Below are positions 23,303 to 35,168 of a stretch of DNA of 64,000 nt, in pieces (positions within the stretch are counted from its first letter, which is position 1; each line of letters opens with the position of its first letter). The stretch is from Favolaschia claudopus (taxonomy: Eukaryota; Basidiomycota; Agaricomycetes; Agaricales; Mycenaceae), in contig JAWWNJ010000059.1 in the NCBI GenBank assembly GCA_037176885.1, forward strand, positions 558,001 to 622,000. The letters are read 5' to 3'. The translations under genes and the position numbers were made by a program. The notes beneath the pieces were generated by a model. The model made no database searches, was not told where the DNA came from, and saw only the letters and a program-made list of their open reading frames with translations.

Positions 23303-23783
23303 TACAGTCGGATATCTCATAATGCATGAGGTCAAAATGCATAAACCTCATTATGCATCGACTTTTGGTGTCCACCGACTTGGTAGGCTGGGATTTTATG
23401 CATTATCCTCATAATGCCTATTGCATAGGGTGAAGAGTGCATCTATGCATTTTGAAATCGCAAAAATCGTACAATTTGGTGAATTTTACCGCTCTCAGGA
23501 CCAATTTAGACATGTTCCGCACCCTGAATACACAGCTGTGTCATTTTTACCCCAAAATTTAGCCAAGTTCCTTGATCTGCTGGTTATTACAGCTAATGTT
23601 GATCATGACAGGCTCCCGGCAACTTCCACGTGATTCGGTGTTCGCCGGACTACCATATATAGTATTTTCGTGACAATGTCACGCATGTCACCTAGTGTGA
23701 CATTATGCAGAAATGCATATTGCTCATAATGCATAGGGTTTGGGGGTCCACGGGCCTTATGCATTATGAGCTATCCGACTGTA
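23303..23783. mobile_element. TA-flanked MITE with TGCATTATG repeats
   Basis: Ends CAGTCGGATATCTCATAATG and the reverse complement of a near-identical sequence, flanked by TA. ATGCATTATG or its complement appears many times in the arms. There is no gene inside. CAGTC ends are shared with the elements at 1967, 8567 and 35169. Confidence 0.88.
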
Positions 23784-23968
23784 CGTAAAGGCACCCTCCC
23801 ATCTCCATGGAAAATTTGGTGTCTAAAAAGTCCCCACAAACCATATTTCCCATTGGGAGGAACTGTTCGATTGGTCTAATTAGATTGCCCCGAATGGAAG
23901 TCACGTAACCTTGGGCAGTGCAAACGGGCGGCTTCCGGAGGCGCTCATCGGGCGCTTGTCCATGCTCC

Positions 23969-24265
23969 TATACTTGAAAAGAGGGCCAGGCCATCAGTCG
24001 CGTGACTTTTGACAGAAAATCACGGGGTTTTGTCAACATCCTACAACACAACCGGCTGTCGAGATGTTGAAACTCACACGCGGTCCCCGGCGCCGCGCGC
24101 CGGCGAGTGCAGCGAGCGGCAGTGCGGCGCCGCGGGCAAGGAATCCAGCAAAAAAAATCCAGGCGGGGTTTGGGGCGGAGCCGCGACAAGCTGTGTACCC
24201 CCCGTAGGTAGGGACGCGAGCGCAGCGAGCCGGCCCTGCCGAAGGCGGGGTGCTTAAGCTTGTAC
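23969..24265. repeat. GC-rich dispersed repeat, copy 3
   Basis: It begins with the same CCTATACTTGAAAAGAGGGC as copy 1, then carries the GC-rich core of copy 2, ending GGGGTGCTTAAGCTTGT. It therefore links copies 1 and 2 as one family. Confidence 0.8.
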
Positions 24266-24873
24266 TGCTCCGGTTCCTCTCTTCCTCTGTGACACTGACC
24301 CCCTCCCGCCTACATGATACACATATGTCTTGGCGCGTTGATGCTGTTTGATGCGCCGTCTCGACTCTCCCAGCACTTCTAAGGCAACTACTTGAGCGCC
24401 TTTGGAGCGCCTCCTCAGAGCTCCCCTTCACTCGCAACCACTGTGAAATGATCTTCAGCTTTGCTTCAGCTTCTCATCTACGCTCTCGAAATTTGAATGC
24501 TTTGTGTTCTGCCTCACTACTCCGAGTCTGCGCGTTATGATATTGATGATCTCCTGCTGTTGCCCTCGACCTATCATGTACCAGGTGCTCCTTCATCTCG
24601 CTCCTTATTCGCGCATCGTTGCGCGCTACCACCGCTTAGAACGTGAATCGGCCGGACCTTTCTCATTTCACAAAGACAGAAAAGGAAATTGTCTGCCAAT
24701 ACATACACGAGGTCGGGCCTTGCCGTCGACAAAGTTTTTCCTCTAACCATTTGAAGATTGCGCAAAGTCCTAACACCTTGAGGCGGCAAAAAGGTATAAG
24801 TAGCCACAGTATTCATCCGAAATTTATCACCCTTCCGCTCTTTCTCGCCTCTCGTCTCTTACTTTACTTCCTG
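24266..24873. other. Upstream region, no gene recognised
   Basis: Pyrimidine-rich tracts (CTCGCCTCTCGTCTC) just before the ATG at 24874 are typical of fungal 5' leaders. No motif can be named. Confidence 0.35.
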
Positions 24874-25843
24874 ATGTCTCAGCCTTCTTCATCACCTCTG
24901 CCCACCTTCCTTCAACGCTCGGCGCTCGCCACTCATTCAGCACCAGTGACTCGAGAATTTGCACCCATCTACAACAACCTCCCCGAAATTACCGCCCGAG
25001 ATCCTCTTGGACTTCTTCCCTATCGTCGCCGCATTCAGGCCACCAAAGGACTTGTCCTCGAGTGGGACAACGAGAAGAAATGTCTTGTGCAGTGGTCGTG
25101 GTAGGTCCATCGCGTACTTCTACACTTCTGGTCCTTTGGCAGGTGAATATGTCGCTGCGTGCGCTGAAGGAATCTGCAAATACTGGAGTGCGTGTATTGT
25201 TTATTCTTCATTTCTTGCTCAATGCTTATTTTTTCTCCAGTCCTATTAGAACGGATGTACCCTAAGCGTTCTCAGCCGGTACGAGAGTATCCTCTCCGAG
25301 GTATGTTTGTATTGTGTCAGTCTATCCAGAATCCAAACTCGTCTCGTATCAGATACCACTGGTCAGCCTCCCATTGAGCTGCGGGATATACACCGCTTTC
25401 TGCCCTCCTCAGCAGCTACAACTCCATCCAGTAAGATCATCTTTTTACGAACTTGTAATAATGTATATTCAGACCTTCTTCAGGTTCCCGGGGTTCGTCG
25501 CTGCGTCGCACTGGCTCCACAGACCTTAGTTCTCGCCCCTTCAAGCGTCCTCGTCGATCCAGCTCTAGCAGTACTGTTGGCGGGACATCCAGTGCGTTTT
25601 ATTCTCAATTGATGCACTTGATCATCCACTTACCATCGCTCTCAGGCAAAGCTTGAGAGCCCCTTCGCTATGCTTATGCAGCTCGATGCTAGCAGTAATG
25701 CTGGCCTCACTGAAGCTGAGTTCCGAAAGCTTTTCGTTCGTTGCTTAGACTGTAAGCTGTACACCACAACTTCAGCCTTTGAAGACCACAACTGCCGCCT
25801 TATCTCTGCTTCCACCGAAGTAATTGGCTTGACCTCAGATTAG
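24874..25843 (+). CDS. Unrecognised multi-exon gene with a Cys/His cluster
   Basis: It starts ATG 24874 (MSQPSSSPLPTFLQRS). The first exon reads to ..CLVQWSW at about 25104. The sequence SIAYFYTSGPLAGEYVAACA follows one base out of frame, so either a tiny splice event or a frameshift sits near 25100. Introns beginning GTGCGT (25190), GTATGT (25301), GTAAGA (25431) and GTGCGT (25588) separate exons carrying ERMYPKRSQPVREYPLR, a Ser/Arg-rich stretch and a last exon with AEFRKLFVRCLDCKLYTTTS and FEDHNC. The C-x2-C..H-x2-C arrangement could bind zinc. It ends at TAG 25841-25843. The joint into the last exon is uncertain in phase. I cannot name the family. Confidence 0.4.
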
Positions 25844-26956
25844 TAGATATATATCTCGAGATACCGGTCAATAGATAAGGCACTCCGAATTCCCTTTTAC
25901 TCAATACCTACCTTAATATCCTTGCATCTCACCTTGTATATTCCCCCTCACTCGTTTTACAAACTATCGGCATTCATTACAAGCAGTAGCATAGTCATCA
26001 ATCTAATTACTTGGCCTCAAATTTAAAGCTGTGTGCCTATTCGCGTTGAAGTTCGGATTATGGGGCCTTAATGTTACATATAAACATGCCCTGAAAAAAA
26101 TATACAGTACTCCTAGCACTCTCAGGAGTGCAGGATAAATCACAGGGATGAATACAGCCTGTTCCCGACACAGAATAAGGCAGAACGTGTTAGCGAGACC
26201 GGTTCCACGAATGCGGATGAGCGGTTGGTGTTGCCAATTGGCAATACGAGTTGAATAGAGTGTAAAAGATTTTTGCAAACTTCCTTCTCTTAAGTCACCT
26301 TCCGTTTCTCTTAGAATCTATTAAGCAGCCGACCGACAAGAGTGTATCTTTGTCGTACTTGAACACGGGAAACGTCTCCGTGGTCTTAGGCCTGCTGTAC
26401 TAATCTCGAGTCAAGCTTAGAGCGTTGCTAGAGAATTAGTCGTAGTGATACTCAATGAGCGTTGTGCTTCACTTAGTGTTCACGCAGATTTTAAGTGGGT
26501 ACGATATGGATTGAAGTAAAGAAGTGATGCCCACATTCGGGGGACATCTCCGTTTATATACTGTAGCTAGCTCGGGGATGCCCTCGGGCTCGGGGTTGCT
26601 CTGTAAGCCCGAGGCCGAACAATGCCCGAGAGAACGCTGAGAGTCATCTGACCACTATGACGCAAAGGGTCAGAAAGTAGACGGACAAGTTCGACTTTTC
26701 TGCCGGGCTTTGCGTCATTTTGATCGAGTTTTTCCGAGTGCGAGAGAACTGAGAATAACGGATTAATTCCAATATCCACAACATAGCCCCCCCAGTCGAA
26801 GTTCACTCGAAGAAAAGCTCGCAAGAATGTTACATTTTGAGAATATAAGGTAAGCATAGGTAAGAATCGTATTGGTACAATAATCGAGTCCATCCTCTTT
26901 GTGAGAATTAAAGTACAACTCGGCCGATCTTGAGACGATATCGATAAGTAGATCAT
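25844..26956. other. Intergenic, no element defined
   Basis: A TATA-like GTTTATATACTG near 26552 followed by a GC-rich CGGGGATGCCCTCGGGCTCG stretch is reminiscent of an LTR promoter, but I found no TG..CA ends, primer-binding site or partner copy. Confidence 0.3.
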
Positions 26957-28303
26957 TTACCAGTCGGTATCACGCCACTTTCCCGTTCCATCACCTTCTG
27001 CTCGCACCCGCTCATTCAACCATTCCTCGGTGAGCCCATGTTGCTCGAGAAAACGACGCATCAGGACAGGGCCGTCGTCGTCCTCCCATACGTTTGTCGG
27101 GGGTGGAGTCATTGGCCAAATGACCGAGGTGACAAAGCCATGGCTCTTGAAGACAAGAATGCGTTCGGCCGCGGGGTTGAGGGCAGTGGCGCATCCTGCG
27201 GTAATTTAGCATTGGAATGCACGGAGGGAAGGTACGTTACGGAAATCCATCTCATTTGCCTTGACAGGATCATTCATGAGGCGTCGTAGTGAGGGATTAC
27301 AGCCACTATATTGGAAGGAAGGGCGGAGGCGCTCGTCGAATTCTTTGTCCGGTACACCCAACGCAGAACCGAATGACCAAAGAGAATCCATACCGTTGGT
27401 GAGGCTGGTGTTCTGCATCGTGTCCAGCATTTGATGTTCGTGATAACTAATCATCTCCTGTAAACCTTCGATATATTTGACCGCATCTGCGGGATTATTC
27501 CAGCTTCGAGCATCGAGGTCGTCCGAAGACGGGATATCATGAGATTTAAAGAGAGAAATACCAGACATAGGTGAACCGTTCTCTCTCAACGCCTCAATGT
27601 TGATCGAAGGGAGTGTATATGGACCGTCAGTGATTGGCGGCACAGTGGAGGATATGGGCAATCCGTTCGAGACGTTCAAACAGCAGGCGGTGGAGAGCTG
27701 GCTTCACGGACCAGGAAGACGTCCCGTAAATGACTTCGTACTCGAGGAAATTGATAGCCGGTGTATCAACGAGATTAGGACCCAGCACTCCTCGATAGAT
27801 GAGCTGAAGAGTGGGATCCTCTGCGCAGTGCGTATACGAGTTAAAGCGATGGTTGCATAGTTGAGAAACTCCCTTACTGATGATCGAAGTCATAGCTACT
27901 TCGGGATTTTCCTTGTCGTAAGTTGGTGTTAGTGCCAGGGAAGGCCGGGAAGTAGGGAGGATTGGCATGAGCTCGTCCGAGCTATCCGACAATCCAGAGT
28001 CCGAGGAACCAGAGGTTCGATGGGTAATGAAGTCAACCATTTCGGGTGCAGAGTTGAATGGTCGAACACGAATGCGAGAGCGAATGGAGTCGTGAAGCTC
28101 CCTGAATCCTGGAGCGAATCCAGCCAGACGGAGTTCGTCGTTGTTCTGGGGATGATTAATGATAGTACATAGTTTATGCATCCAACACGCACTTGAAACC
28201 GCTCTGGTCCATCCTGGTAGTTCCTTTTGAACTCTGCGAGCGCAACGGGATCACAGCACGAGTTGGGATAGACTATTTTGATACAGTCGGAGGCGTTCGA
28301 CAT
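26957..28303 (-). CDS. Unrecognised four-exon gene, apparently intact ends
   Basis: Exon 1 is 28303-28193 (MSNASDCIKIVYPNS, 37 residues), followed by a 47-nt intron GTGCGT..CCCCAG (28192-28146). Exon 2 runs from 28145 (NNDELRLAGFAPGFRELHD) to near 27755. A short intron, exact ends uncertain (about 27755-27715), is needed to reach the frame NVSNGLPISSTVPP. The next joint is clear: intron 27240-27196, then CATALNPAAERILVFKSHGF to the stop at 26959-26957 (..GKWRDTDW). Roughly 410 residues, with Ser-rich (GSSDSGLSDSSDE) and acidic stretches and no recognised catalytic motif. The neighbouring Gypsy remnant lies immediately upstream, so its promoter may overlap retroelement sequence. Confidence 0.55.
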
Positions 28304-28464
28304 GGTGAGAGAGTGTGTAGATTATACGATGATAGGAAAGATTAAAGGTTGGCGGTAAGAGGGAAAATGAGAAAGGCGAGACAAACGAACATGGGACGTA
28401 TTTTATACAAAGCAAGGCTCCAAAAAAACTGAGATCATGTTGGAGTGAGATGGAGACTATGCGT

Positions 28465-29225
28465 TCATGCATCGGGTGAAGGTGGGTCGCTGAGATCCGC
28501 TCGACGAACCTGCTGATGAATTTTCAATTTTTTAGCATCAAGCCAGTCTTGCATGATCATGGGGGCATTTCTAAGTCCCTTTTTGGTCAGCCATTCGTCA
28601 TGATCTGGTCCAAAGCCCTTCCAACGAACCTTGAATTGTTGAATTCTTCTACCACGGATTTTTCTGAATCGCTCAGCGAGAATAAAGTCAACGTCGACTT
28701 CGGGTTTGGCATCAAAGTCATCACGATTTAGGGTTTTCGTGGGACGCTCACCGAATTCAGGTGGTGACGTATGGTAGGATTCTAGATGCGCAATATTGAG
28801 AATGGGGTGGATACCGTAAGAGATTGGAAGACGAAGCTGATATGTCACCGGACTGAGTTTTCAGATAATTTCGAACGGACCGTCATATTTCATGAGTAAT
28901 TTCTGCCCTCTGCCCGTTTCATTCCGCAAGAGTTTCAGAGAGTGAGGGTTTAATACTACCTGATCACCTTCTTCAAACTCTGTCCGAAGCTTCCCATTGT
29001 TGTATGCGCGTCTCTGAAAGACCTGAGCCAGGAGCAGTGCTTCTTTCGCTGAGTGTTTGCCATTGGGTGATTTTCTCAGCATATATCCTGTTTTTGAGCC
29101 CTGTGAGCACTGAGCAACTTTAGCGGCTTCAACGAGCGCTGACTGGCGCGAAGGCGGCTTCACAATGATGCTTTGAATAATTTTGACATGCGGAATTTTG
29201 TGTCGATGTTTCCGGAGCTCAGTAA
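28465..29225 (-). pseudogene. Ty3/Gypsy integrase C-terminus with chromodomain
   Basis: It reads from ELRKHRHKIPHVKII and KPPSRQ (about 29225) through EGDQVVLNPHSLKL and KYDGPFEI, then an in-frame TGA near 28858. The rest continues KLSPVTYQLRLP..HPILNIAHLE and a chromodomain (FILAERFRKIRGRR..FKVRWKGFG..DEWLTKKGL). This is the C-terminal tail of a chromovirus-type Gypsy polyprotein (family knowledge). Protease, RT, RNase H and the integrase core are missing and the stop breaks what remains. Confidence 0.85.
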
Positions 29226-29464
29226 CTCATCCTTTTAAATTTTGCCTTGGTTGAAAACCTCTGGATGAAAATATGGAATACGACAAGCGGAGTATACCTC
29301 CTTAGAGCAACTGGCATGGCACTGATGCAGTGGGTGTGGCCTACACAAGCCCCTGCAATTATTCTGGCCAAATACTGATGTTGTGGGCATCCCAAAAGAG
29401 AAAATTGAAATAATCCCAAAAAGGAAGGAGGAAGAGGGAAGGAAGAGAGCGAGAGAAGAATCTC

Positions 29465-29540
29465 ACTTGTAGTTCAGTGGATAGACTGAGAGGCTTTCTA
29501 GACTCAAAATCTGGGTGCTAGGATGTTCAATGAAATTTTC
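29465..29540 (+). other. tRNA-like A-box region, possible SINE head
   Basis: TAGTTCAGTGG fits the RNA polymerase III A-box consensus, and GATGTTCAATGA about 45 nt later is a weak B-box. No cloverleaf with paired acceptor stem can be built, so this is not a functional tRNA. It could be a degenerate tRNA-derived short element. Confidence 0.25.
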
Positions 29541-30268
29541 TCCGCCTGCGGCGCGCTGTTTATGATTTATGCGCACTACTAAGATGCAGGCACGTGCTTT
29601 ACGCCAATACTGCTCAAAATTGCCCGATTCGATTATTTTGGATGCTCGGCAGCCGCCGCTGCCAAATAGTGAATCCCAAAATGGTTTATTCACGGCCGGC
29701 AAACAGCGAAAGTCACACAAGTCACTGTTTGTGACGTCCAATCAAAACCATCATGCTAGACCGAATCGCGTTGCTGAGGCTCAGAAAAATTCCAAGTGAG
29801 TCTAAACTGAACTCTACTCACTCTAGCTGCTTGCAGTTAGAATTCTGATGCCTGGTGCACCCCAAAAATACGACTAACTGCTCATACCCGACCGTTTGTG
29901 TTCATGTTTCTGCTTTTGTCAACATTTGAGACTTTTTCAACACCTCAAGCGCATCGAAACCATCTGCAGTATTATGATTTTATGCCTGGAATCGATGCAA
30001 CTTGAGCTTGAACACTTAGATTACCCACGGAATTACCAGTGCTGTGTGTCCGATGCCAACTGCTGCTATATTTTTGTCAGATACATGTTCACTGTAGGTT
30101 CATAATCACATTGAAGAGTGAAATCTGCGATTGGACTAATAGAACAACGGAGAACTGTGCATTGAACTGAAAAATGAACTCGGATTGCACGGAAGATCAC
30201 GGAATTCCCAAAATGGCCTGATTCTTACATAATCATCACTATTACTGCAGTATTTGCCCACAGCACCA
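29541..30268. other. No gene recognised
   Basis: AT-rich, with short frames only. GTATTTACC at its end is the target duplication of the next element. Confidence 0.4.
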
Positions 30269-30277
30269 GTATTTACC

Positions 30278-30666
30278 TAGACCGGTAACCGATCTCTCGT
30301 ATGAAGACAATCGTTCATAGAGAGACCGGTCGATCTGGTATTTATTTACCGGGATGCCAGAGACGTCACGTTTCTGGCACGTGTACTGCTGTCATCTTGC
30401 TTACGCGACACTTCTCTCTGTCCAATTTCATTGTCTTAACGGGCCTCCTGCGCCATGAAATGTTTTTACTCTATGATATGCAGTTTCTTGAACGAAATCA
30501 CACCTCCTCGACAGCCAAAAGGATGGAATTAGCAAGAGAGACGTATCATGTAAGCAAGATGACATGACAGAAACGTGACGTCTCTGGCATCCCGGTAAAT
30601 AAATACCAGATCGACCGGTCTCTCTATGAACGATTGTCTTCATACGAGAGATCGGTTACCGGTCTA
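30278..30666. mobile_element. Mutator-like MITE with perfect 99-bp terminal repeats
   Basis: Arms 30278-30376 and 30568-30666 are exact inverted copies starting TAGACCGGTAACCGATCTCT. The 9-bp direct repeat GTATTTACC flanks it (30269-30277 and 30667-30675). Similarity continues more loosely inside (CATCTTGCTTAC on each side). Zero mismatches over 99 bp imply a recent insertion or conversion between the arms. There is no transposase. Confidence 0.95.
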
Positions 30667-30678
30667 GTATTTACCCAT

Positions 30679-30849
30679 TATTCTCTCCGTTGCCCAGTGC
30701 CGCCGTCAGTGGCCGGAGCGCGGGGACCGGTAATTCAAACTCCGCCGGTACCTGGATACCGGTATTTACCACCGCCATCAGTATCGAGCCCAAATTTGAA
30801 ACACGCACAAGCTGCCATGGCAGTGACGTGCACGTCACGTGCGATCGTC
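30679..30849 (+). repeat. Left copy of the long direct repeat flanking the LINE
   Basis: TATTCTCTCCGTTGCCCAGT through GTGCGATCGTC is repeated in the same orientation at 35904-36082. The copies differ by one 8-bp insertion (CGGACCGG-type duplication) and a C/T change near GGTACCTGG. The LINE with its poly-T lies exactly between them. Confidence 0.9.
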
Positions 30850-33800
30850 TGTCTGTTTTTTTTTTTTTTTTTGCATCTGCCTTTATATACCGCAACAAGT
30901 ACACCAGCTACTAAGACGCGGTGCTCGTGAGAGCAATAGATAATTAAGGGTGAGCGCAGGAATTCGGACGGGTTTTGTAGAGTAGAGTGGTGGAGGGGGG
31001 GTTCAGAGTTTCGGGTTGCGGAATGGGTAGCGGTACATAGACCATAGAAACCATGCGCATAGAGGAAAATATGTACAAGAAGGAGAAAAAGGGGTGGGGG
31101 GAGGAGGGGAGGGGCCATGTGGCGAGAGCGACATATAATTCATCGTTCCATGACCGATTTTGCCGAGGGGGAGTTGCGCGCGGCCCATGCGCCTATCCAA
31201 TCTCGTCGAATTCTTCGTCTGAGTCCGGAGGATCCGGTTCGTCTTCAATTGTTGGCAGCTCTTGCTGAAGTCTCGGTTTTCCGGACTTGGTGAATGCCCC
31301 GGACGACTCGAGGAATTTGGCCAAGGCGGCTATGCCTTTCTTTGTGCCCAATATCTCGGGCAGGGAAATATCCCTTGAGACCTTCCTGAGAGTGTGCGTT
31401 GGTCCTCATACTGAGGACACTCGCGAAGTAAGTGTTCGCGCGTTTGGACCACCTCACCGCAAGGGCAGTCAATGTTCTCGGAAGGCACAAACTTTTCATA
31501 GTACTCGCCTGAGAAGCAGTGACCGATGCGACACTGGGTTACGCGTCCGAATATTTCGCGTTGCAGCTCCTTAAAGTGTGGGATGGGTTTTGTCGACGGA
31601 GGAAAGCGATTTGCCATCGCATAGCGGCCAGTCTTGGCTGCCGCTTTCCATTCCTTCACCCACACCTTTTGCACTTTCTCCTTCAACTTTCTCATAACGT
31701 GTGAGCGAGTTCCTCCGCGCGGGGCCCCGAGTTCAGCACCCGCTTTGGCAAGCTCGTCTGCGCGTTCGTTTCCGATAATGTCGCAGTGTCCCGGTGACTA
31801 TGAGATCTCGACTTTGTGCTCGGGGTCTGCGTCCAGGAACGCGCAGATTTTCTCGTAGAACTTGAGAGCGAGCAGTTGGCCAGGTCGAGGTTTCGGGTCG
31901 AAGATCGTATTGATCGCGGACGTGTTATCTGCAAAGAAGTGAATCTCTTTAATCTGATCGTCGTTGGCCGCTATAGCGACAGCTTTGGCGGCTCCAAACA
32001 GCAGGCCAGTGATCTCCCCATCGTACACCTCTGCTCGGCTGCCCAGACCAATGCTTTCTGCGAACACTTCCTTCTGTTCGCGGTATATCACAACACCTGC
32101 ACCTGCCCGCCGGACGCGGTGAACGAGGCGTTGCGAGCCGTCCGAGTATACTAGAAGGTGTTTGGAAGAACTGAATTCACGTATCTTTTCTTTGTGCGCC
32201 TTCGCTGCCTCGTCCTTCTTTTCTCCTTTCGTCCCTGATATTGAAAGCCGACCAGGGAAATCGTTTTTTGTCCGACGCCACAGTTCCACAAGGTACGGGA
32301 AGATTCGTTCGTCTTGAGGGTTCGCGAGTTCCGCAATCCGTTGAAGTTGGGTTGATTTACGTAGATTCACCTTGCTGCGAGAGTTTTCCGGGCGAACTGG
32401 AAGTGGCGGAGGGGATGTAGGTTTGCTGCCCCCCCGCCAGTCTTCAGCGAGCCTCTGAATGATGGGGTTGTTCATACTTACCTTGCTGAAACGGATTGCT
32501 GCCCGTCTGTTCCCCTCGTCCATGGCCAAGCGGATCGGGGGTATGGAGGCTTCAATTTCCAGAGCGTTGATGGGCGATGTACGAAAGGCGGCGCAGATCA
32601 GTCGGAGTGCTCGGCGCTGGACACGCTCCAGTTGTTTTTCGTGCAACTTCTTCCGCGTCCACCATGCTGCGCTGGCATACGTCAGAACCGGGATGACACA
32701 CGCTTTGTACAGGTGACGGAGGTGCAACTGGGACAGTCCGTTTACGGTGTTTGACAGCATTGTCATCCCATTGACCGTGTTTTCCGCCCGAGCTGCGAGT
32801 GTCTTCACATGGTGGTTAAAAGACAAGCGCTTGTCAAGATACACTCTGAGCCACTTGATGGTGTCAAGGGCATTGATTGTCGATTCCGATTCGTTGGCGT
32901 TGGGTAGTCGGATTGCTGGGTTCCCAAGGTCTAGTCCATTCTTCTTCTTCTGGCGACCGGTGTAGTGCATAAGTTCTCGTTTTGCATCGTCGATGTCGAG
33001 GCCCCAGCGTTTGAGGCTTGTGCGTATCTTTATGTAGGCCTTGCGTAATAGTCGAATGTTGGTTTCGAGGGATTCCGATGCGATATAGATTTTTCCGTCG
33101 TCGACGTACATGATAAGTGTCATATCAGTGGGGTCATCAGGTGTAGGGAACATACTCGCCGGATTTTGCCTGGGTCTGAACATCTCCAGCAGTTCTGCAC
33201 TGTAGAAGGCGGCCAGAATCGGGGATACTGGTGAACCTTGAGGTATACCGTTCTCGACTCTCTTCATTCCGCCCCGTTTTCCGTCAATGCATACTGCTGC
33301 TTGTCGGTCTTCCAAGAAAGACGCGACCCACTTGACGTACTCCAGGGGGATTCGTTTGCGTCTTAGCTCGCAAAGAAGCCTCTGATGGTTTACAAAGTCA
33401 AAGTACCCCTTTATGTCGAACGTCAAGGCGGATACGACTTTACCGTTGTTCCACGCCGCTTGCACGTCGTTGGTAAATGTCAGAATCGCGTCCGTGGTTG
33501 AGGTATTGGCGCAGCCTCCGAACTGCGAGCCCGGGATGAGGTTGTGGCGGCCGGCTAGAAATGAGAGGCGGCGCGCAACAACCCTCTCGAGGACTTTGCC
33601 CAGGCATTCCAAGAGTTGGATTAGTCGATACGCTCTCGGGTTGGAGTAGTCCGGTTTACGTGGCTTGCGTAGTGCTACCGCGATGGCCTTGCGCCACTCC
33701 CGGGGGTGGTAGCCGTTCCGCAAACATCTCTTGACCAGCTTGTACATCTCGGTGCTTGCATCCTGCCAGGCCCAGCGTATGATGCCGTACGAGACATTAC

Positions 33801-35168
33801 TGTCTCCTGGAGCCGAGCTGGCGCCGGCGTCCCAAATGGCTTTGTGTACCTCAGTTATTGTTATGTCGACAAAGCTGAGGTCGTCCGGGTGTCGGTTTTC
33901 GATGTCGGGATGGAATTCGCCTTCTAAGATGGGTGGGGGTTGGAAGAGCTCGCTGCGAAGAGCCTCGCACTTGTCTTCGTGGGAGACAGCGGGAGCTTGG
34001 CCATTCCTGCGGTTAATTGCAGGTGTAGGGTAGTTCCGCGCACCTTTGGACCACTTTCTAAAACCCCAGATCTCCTCTGTATGCGCCTCCTCCAGCTTCC
34101 CCACTGCCCATTTTGCCTTTGTCGCTTTGCACAGTCGTTTGAAGAAGTTCGCTGCTTTCTTGACCTTGTCCCGTAGGAACCGGCTCCTCGTCCTGTTGTT
34201 AGCTTCGAACTCATTACGCTCCGCCTGCGCCTTGCTGAGGTTCTCAGACGCCTCCCTCAGCTCCTTATTCCACCAGGGTTTGGCATTCGCGTTGGGTTTC
34301 CGCACTTTACCCACTCTCTCTGTTGCCTCGCGCATCGCATTAGTGAGCGCACTAGCTGCCTCCAACTGTTCGTTTGACACCGGTTGGTCCTCGTCCATAA
34401 TCGGAGTGATATCCGGCCGGTGTGCTTCGAGCGTGTCCCGGAAGGCTTTTCTCCAGTCTTCAGGTTCCACCTCCTTCAGACTGTATTTCTCTCCGGACGT
34501 GTTGTCAATTTCGGTGCGGCCGTGATCCATGGTCCACCGAATGCCTTTGTGGTCCGACCCGTACGACATGCTGTCGTCTATGCTCCAGTCCTTGACTGTG
34601 TCGTGGTTTGTTGCATCTGCGTTCACGAACGTCAAGTCTATAACTGATGATGAGCAGTTTCGGTCATGCGGGACATAGGTGACTTCTCCTTTTTTGTTAA
34701 GCAGAGCGAACCCGTTGTCGGTCGTCCATTCGACGAACCGGTTCGAGCGCGAGTTGCCGCGGACCCCCATACATGACCATAGCTCGTGGTGGAGGTTGGT
34801 GTCGCCCAGAAGGATGACCGGGCGGTCTGTCGGAAGGTCGAGGGCTTTCAGCCGTTCTACCGCGGGCCGAATGTGTTGTTCTTGGTCGTTGTAGATGTTT
34901 ACAAAGGTTGTTGTTGGCGCTCCGGGTTGTGAGACGTCGATCACCTGAATGTCGAGGTCTTGCGCGATGTCCGAGCGTAGCGTGACGGTGAAGTCTGGGC
35001 GACTGCGGTAGTATACCATCACCCGTGGAGCCGGATGTGCTGTTTGTATGTCGTCCTTGGGTAGTACTGGGATCCAGGCCGCGTGCCCAACTGGCCCAAA
35101 TATTGGATCCCCCTTGTCATCGAATCCAATTCGGGACCAGCTTGGTTCCTGTAGAAACAGAATGTCAT
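30850..35168 (-). pseudogene. LINE retrotransposon: endonuclease, RT, RNase H
   Basis: The minus strand holds one long frame from about 35168 to 31798. Domains in order: an apurinic-type endonuclease (ILFLQEPSW, ILLGDTNLHHELW, GSDHKGI) lacking its first strand; a reverse transcriptase with YRLIQLLECLGK, FDIKGYFDFV, GIPQGSPVSPILAA and the YVDD box; and an RNase H with YSDGSQ, YDGEITGL and FFADNTSA. A TAG replaces the Trp expected in the IS(W)SPGH motif near 31799. Reading then continues GNERADELAKAGA and a CPCG...H...C cluster (CGEVVQTREHLLREC). A one-base loss near 31398 shifts the frame before the end at 31195-31193. A 17-base poly-T at 30856-30872 is the 3' poly-A of the element. It is 5' truncated and now inactive, but only by a few mutations. 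Confidence 0.9.

Noticed and set aside
26310..26956. Possible solo LTR with a TATA box
   Set aside because: No TG..CA boundaries, no flanking duplication and no matching copy in the window.
30301..30643. Identical proteins predicted from both strands
   Set aside because: They arise only because the Mutator-like MITE arms are perfect inverted repeats.
32151..34894. Many short plus-strand frames opposite the LINE
   Set aside because: Antisense shadows of the LINE endonuclease/RT frame, without motifs of their own.
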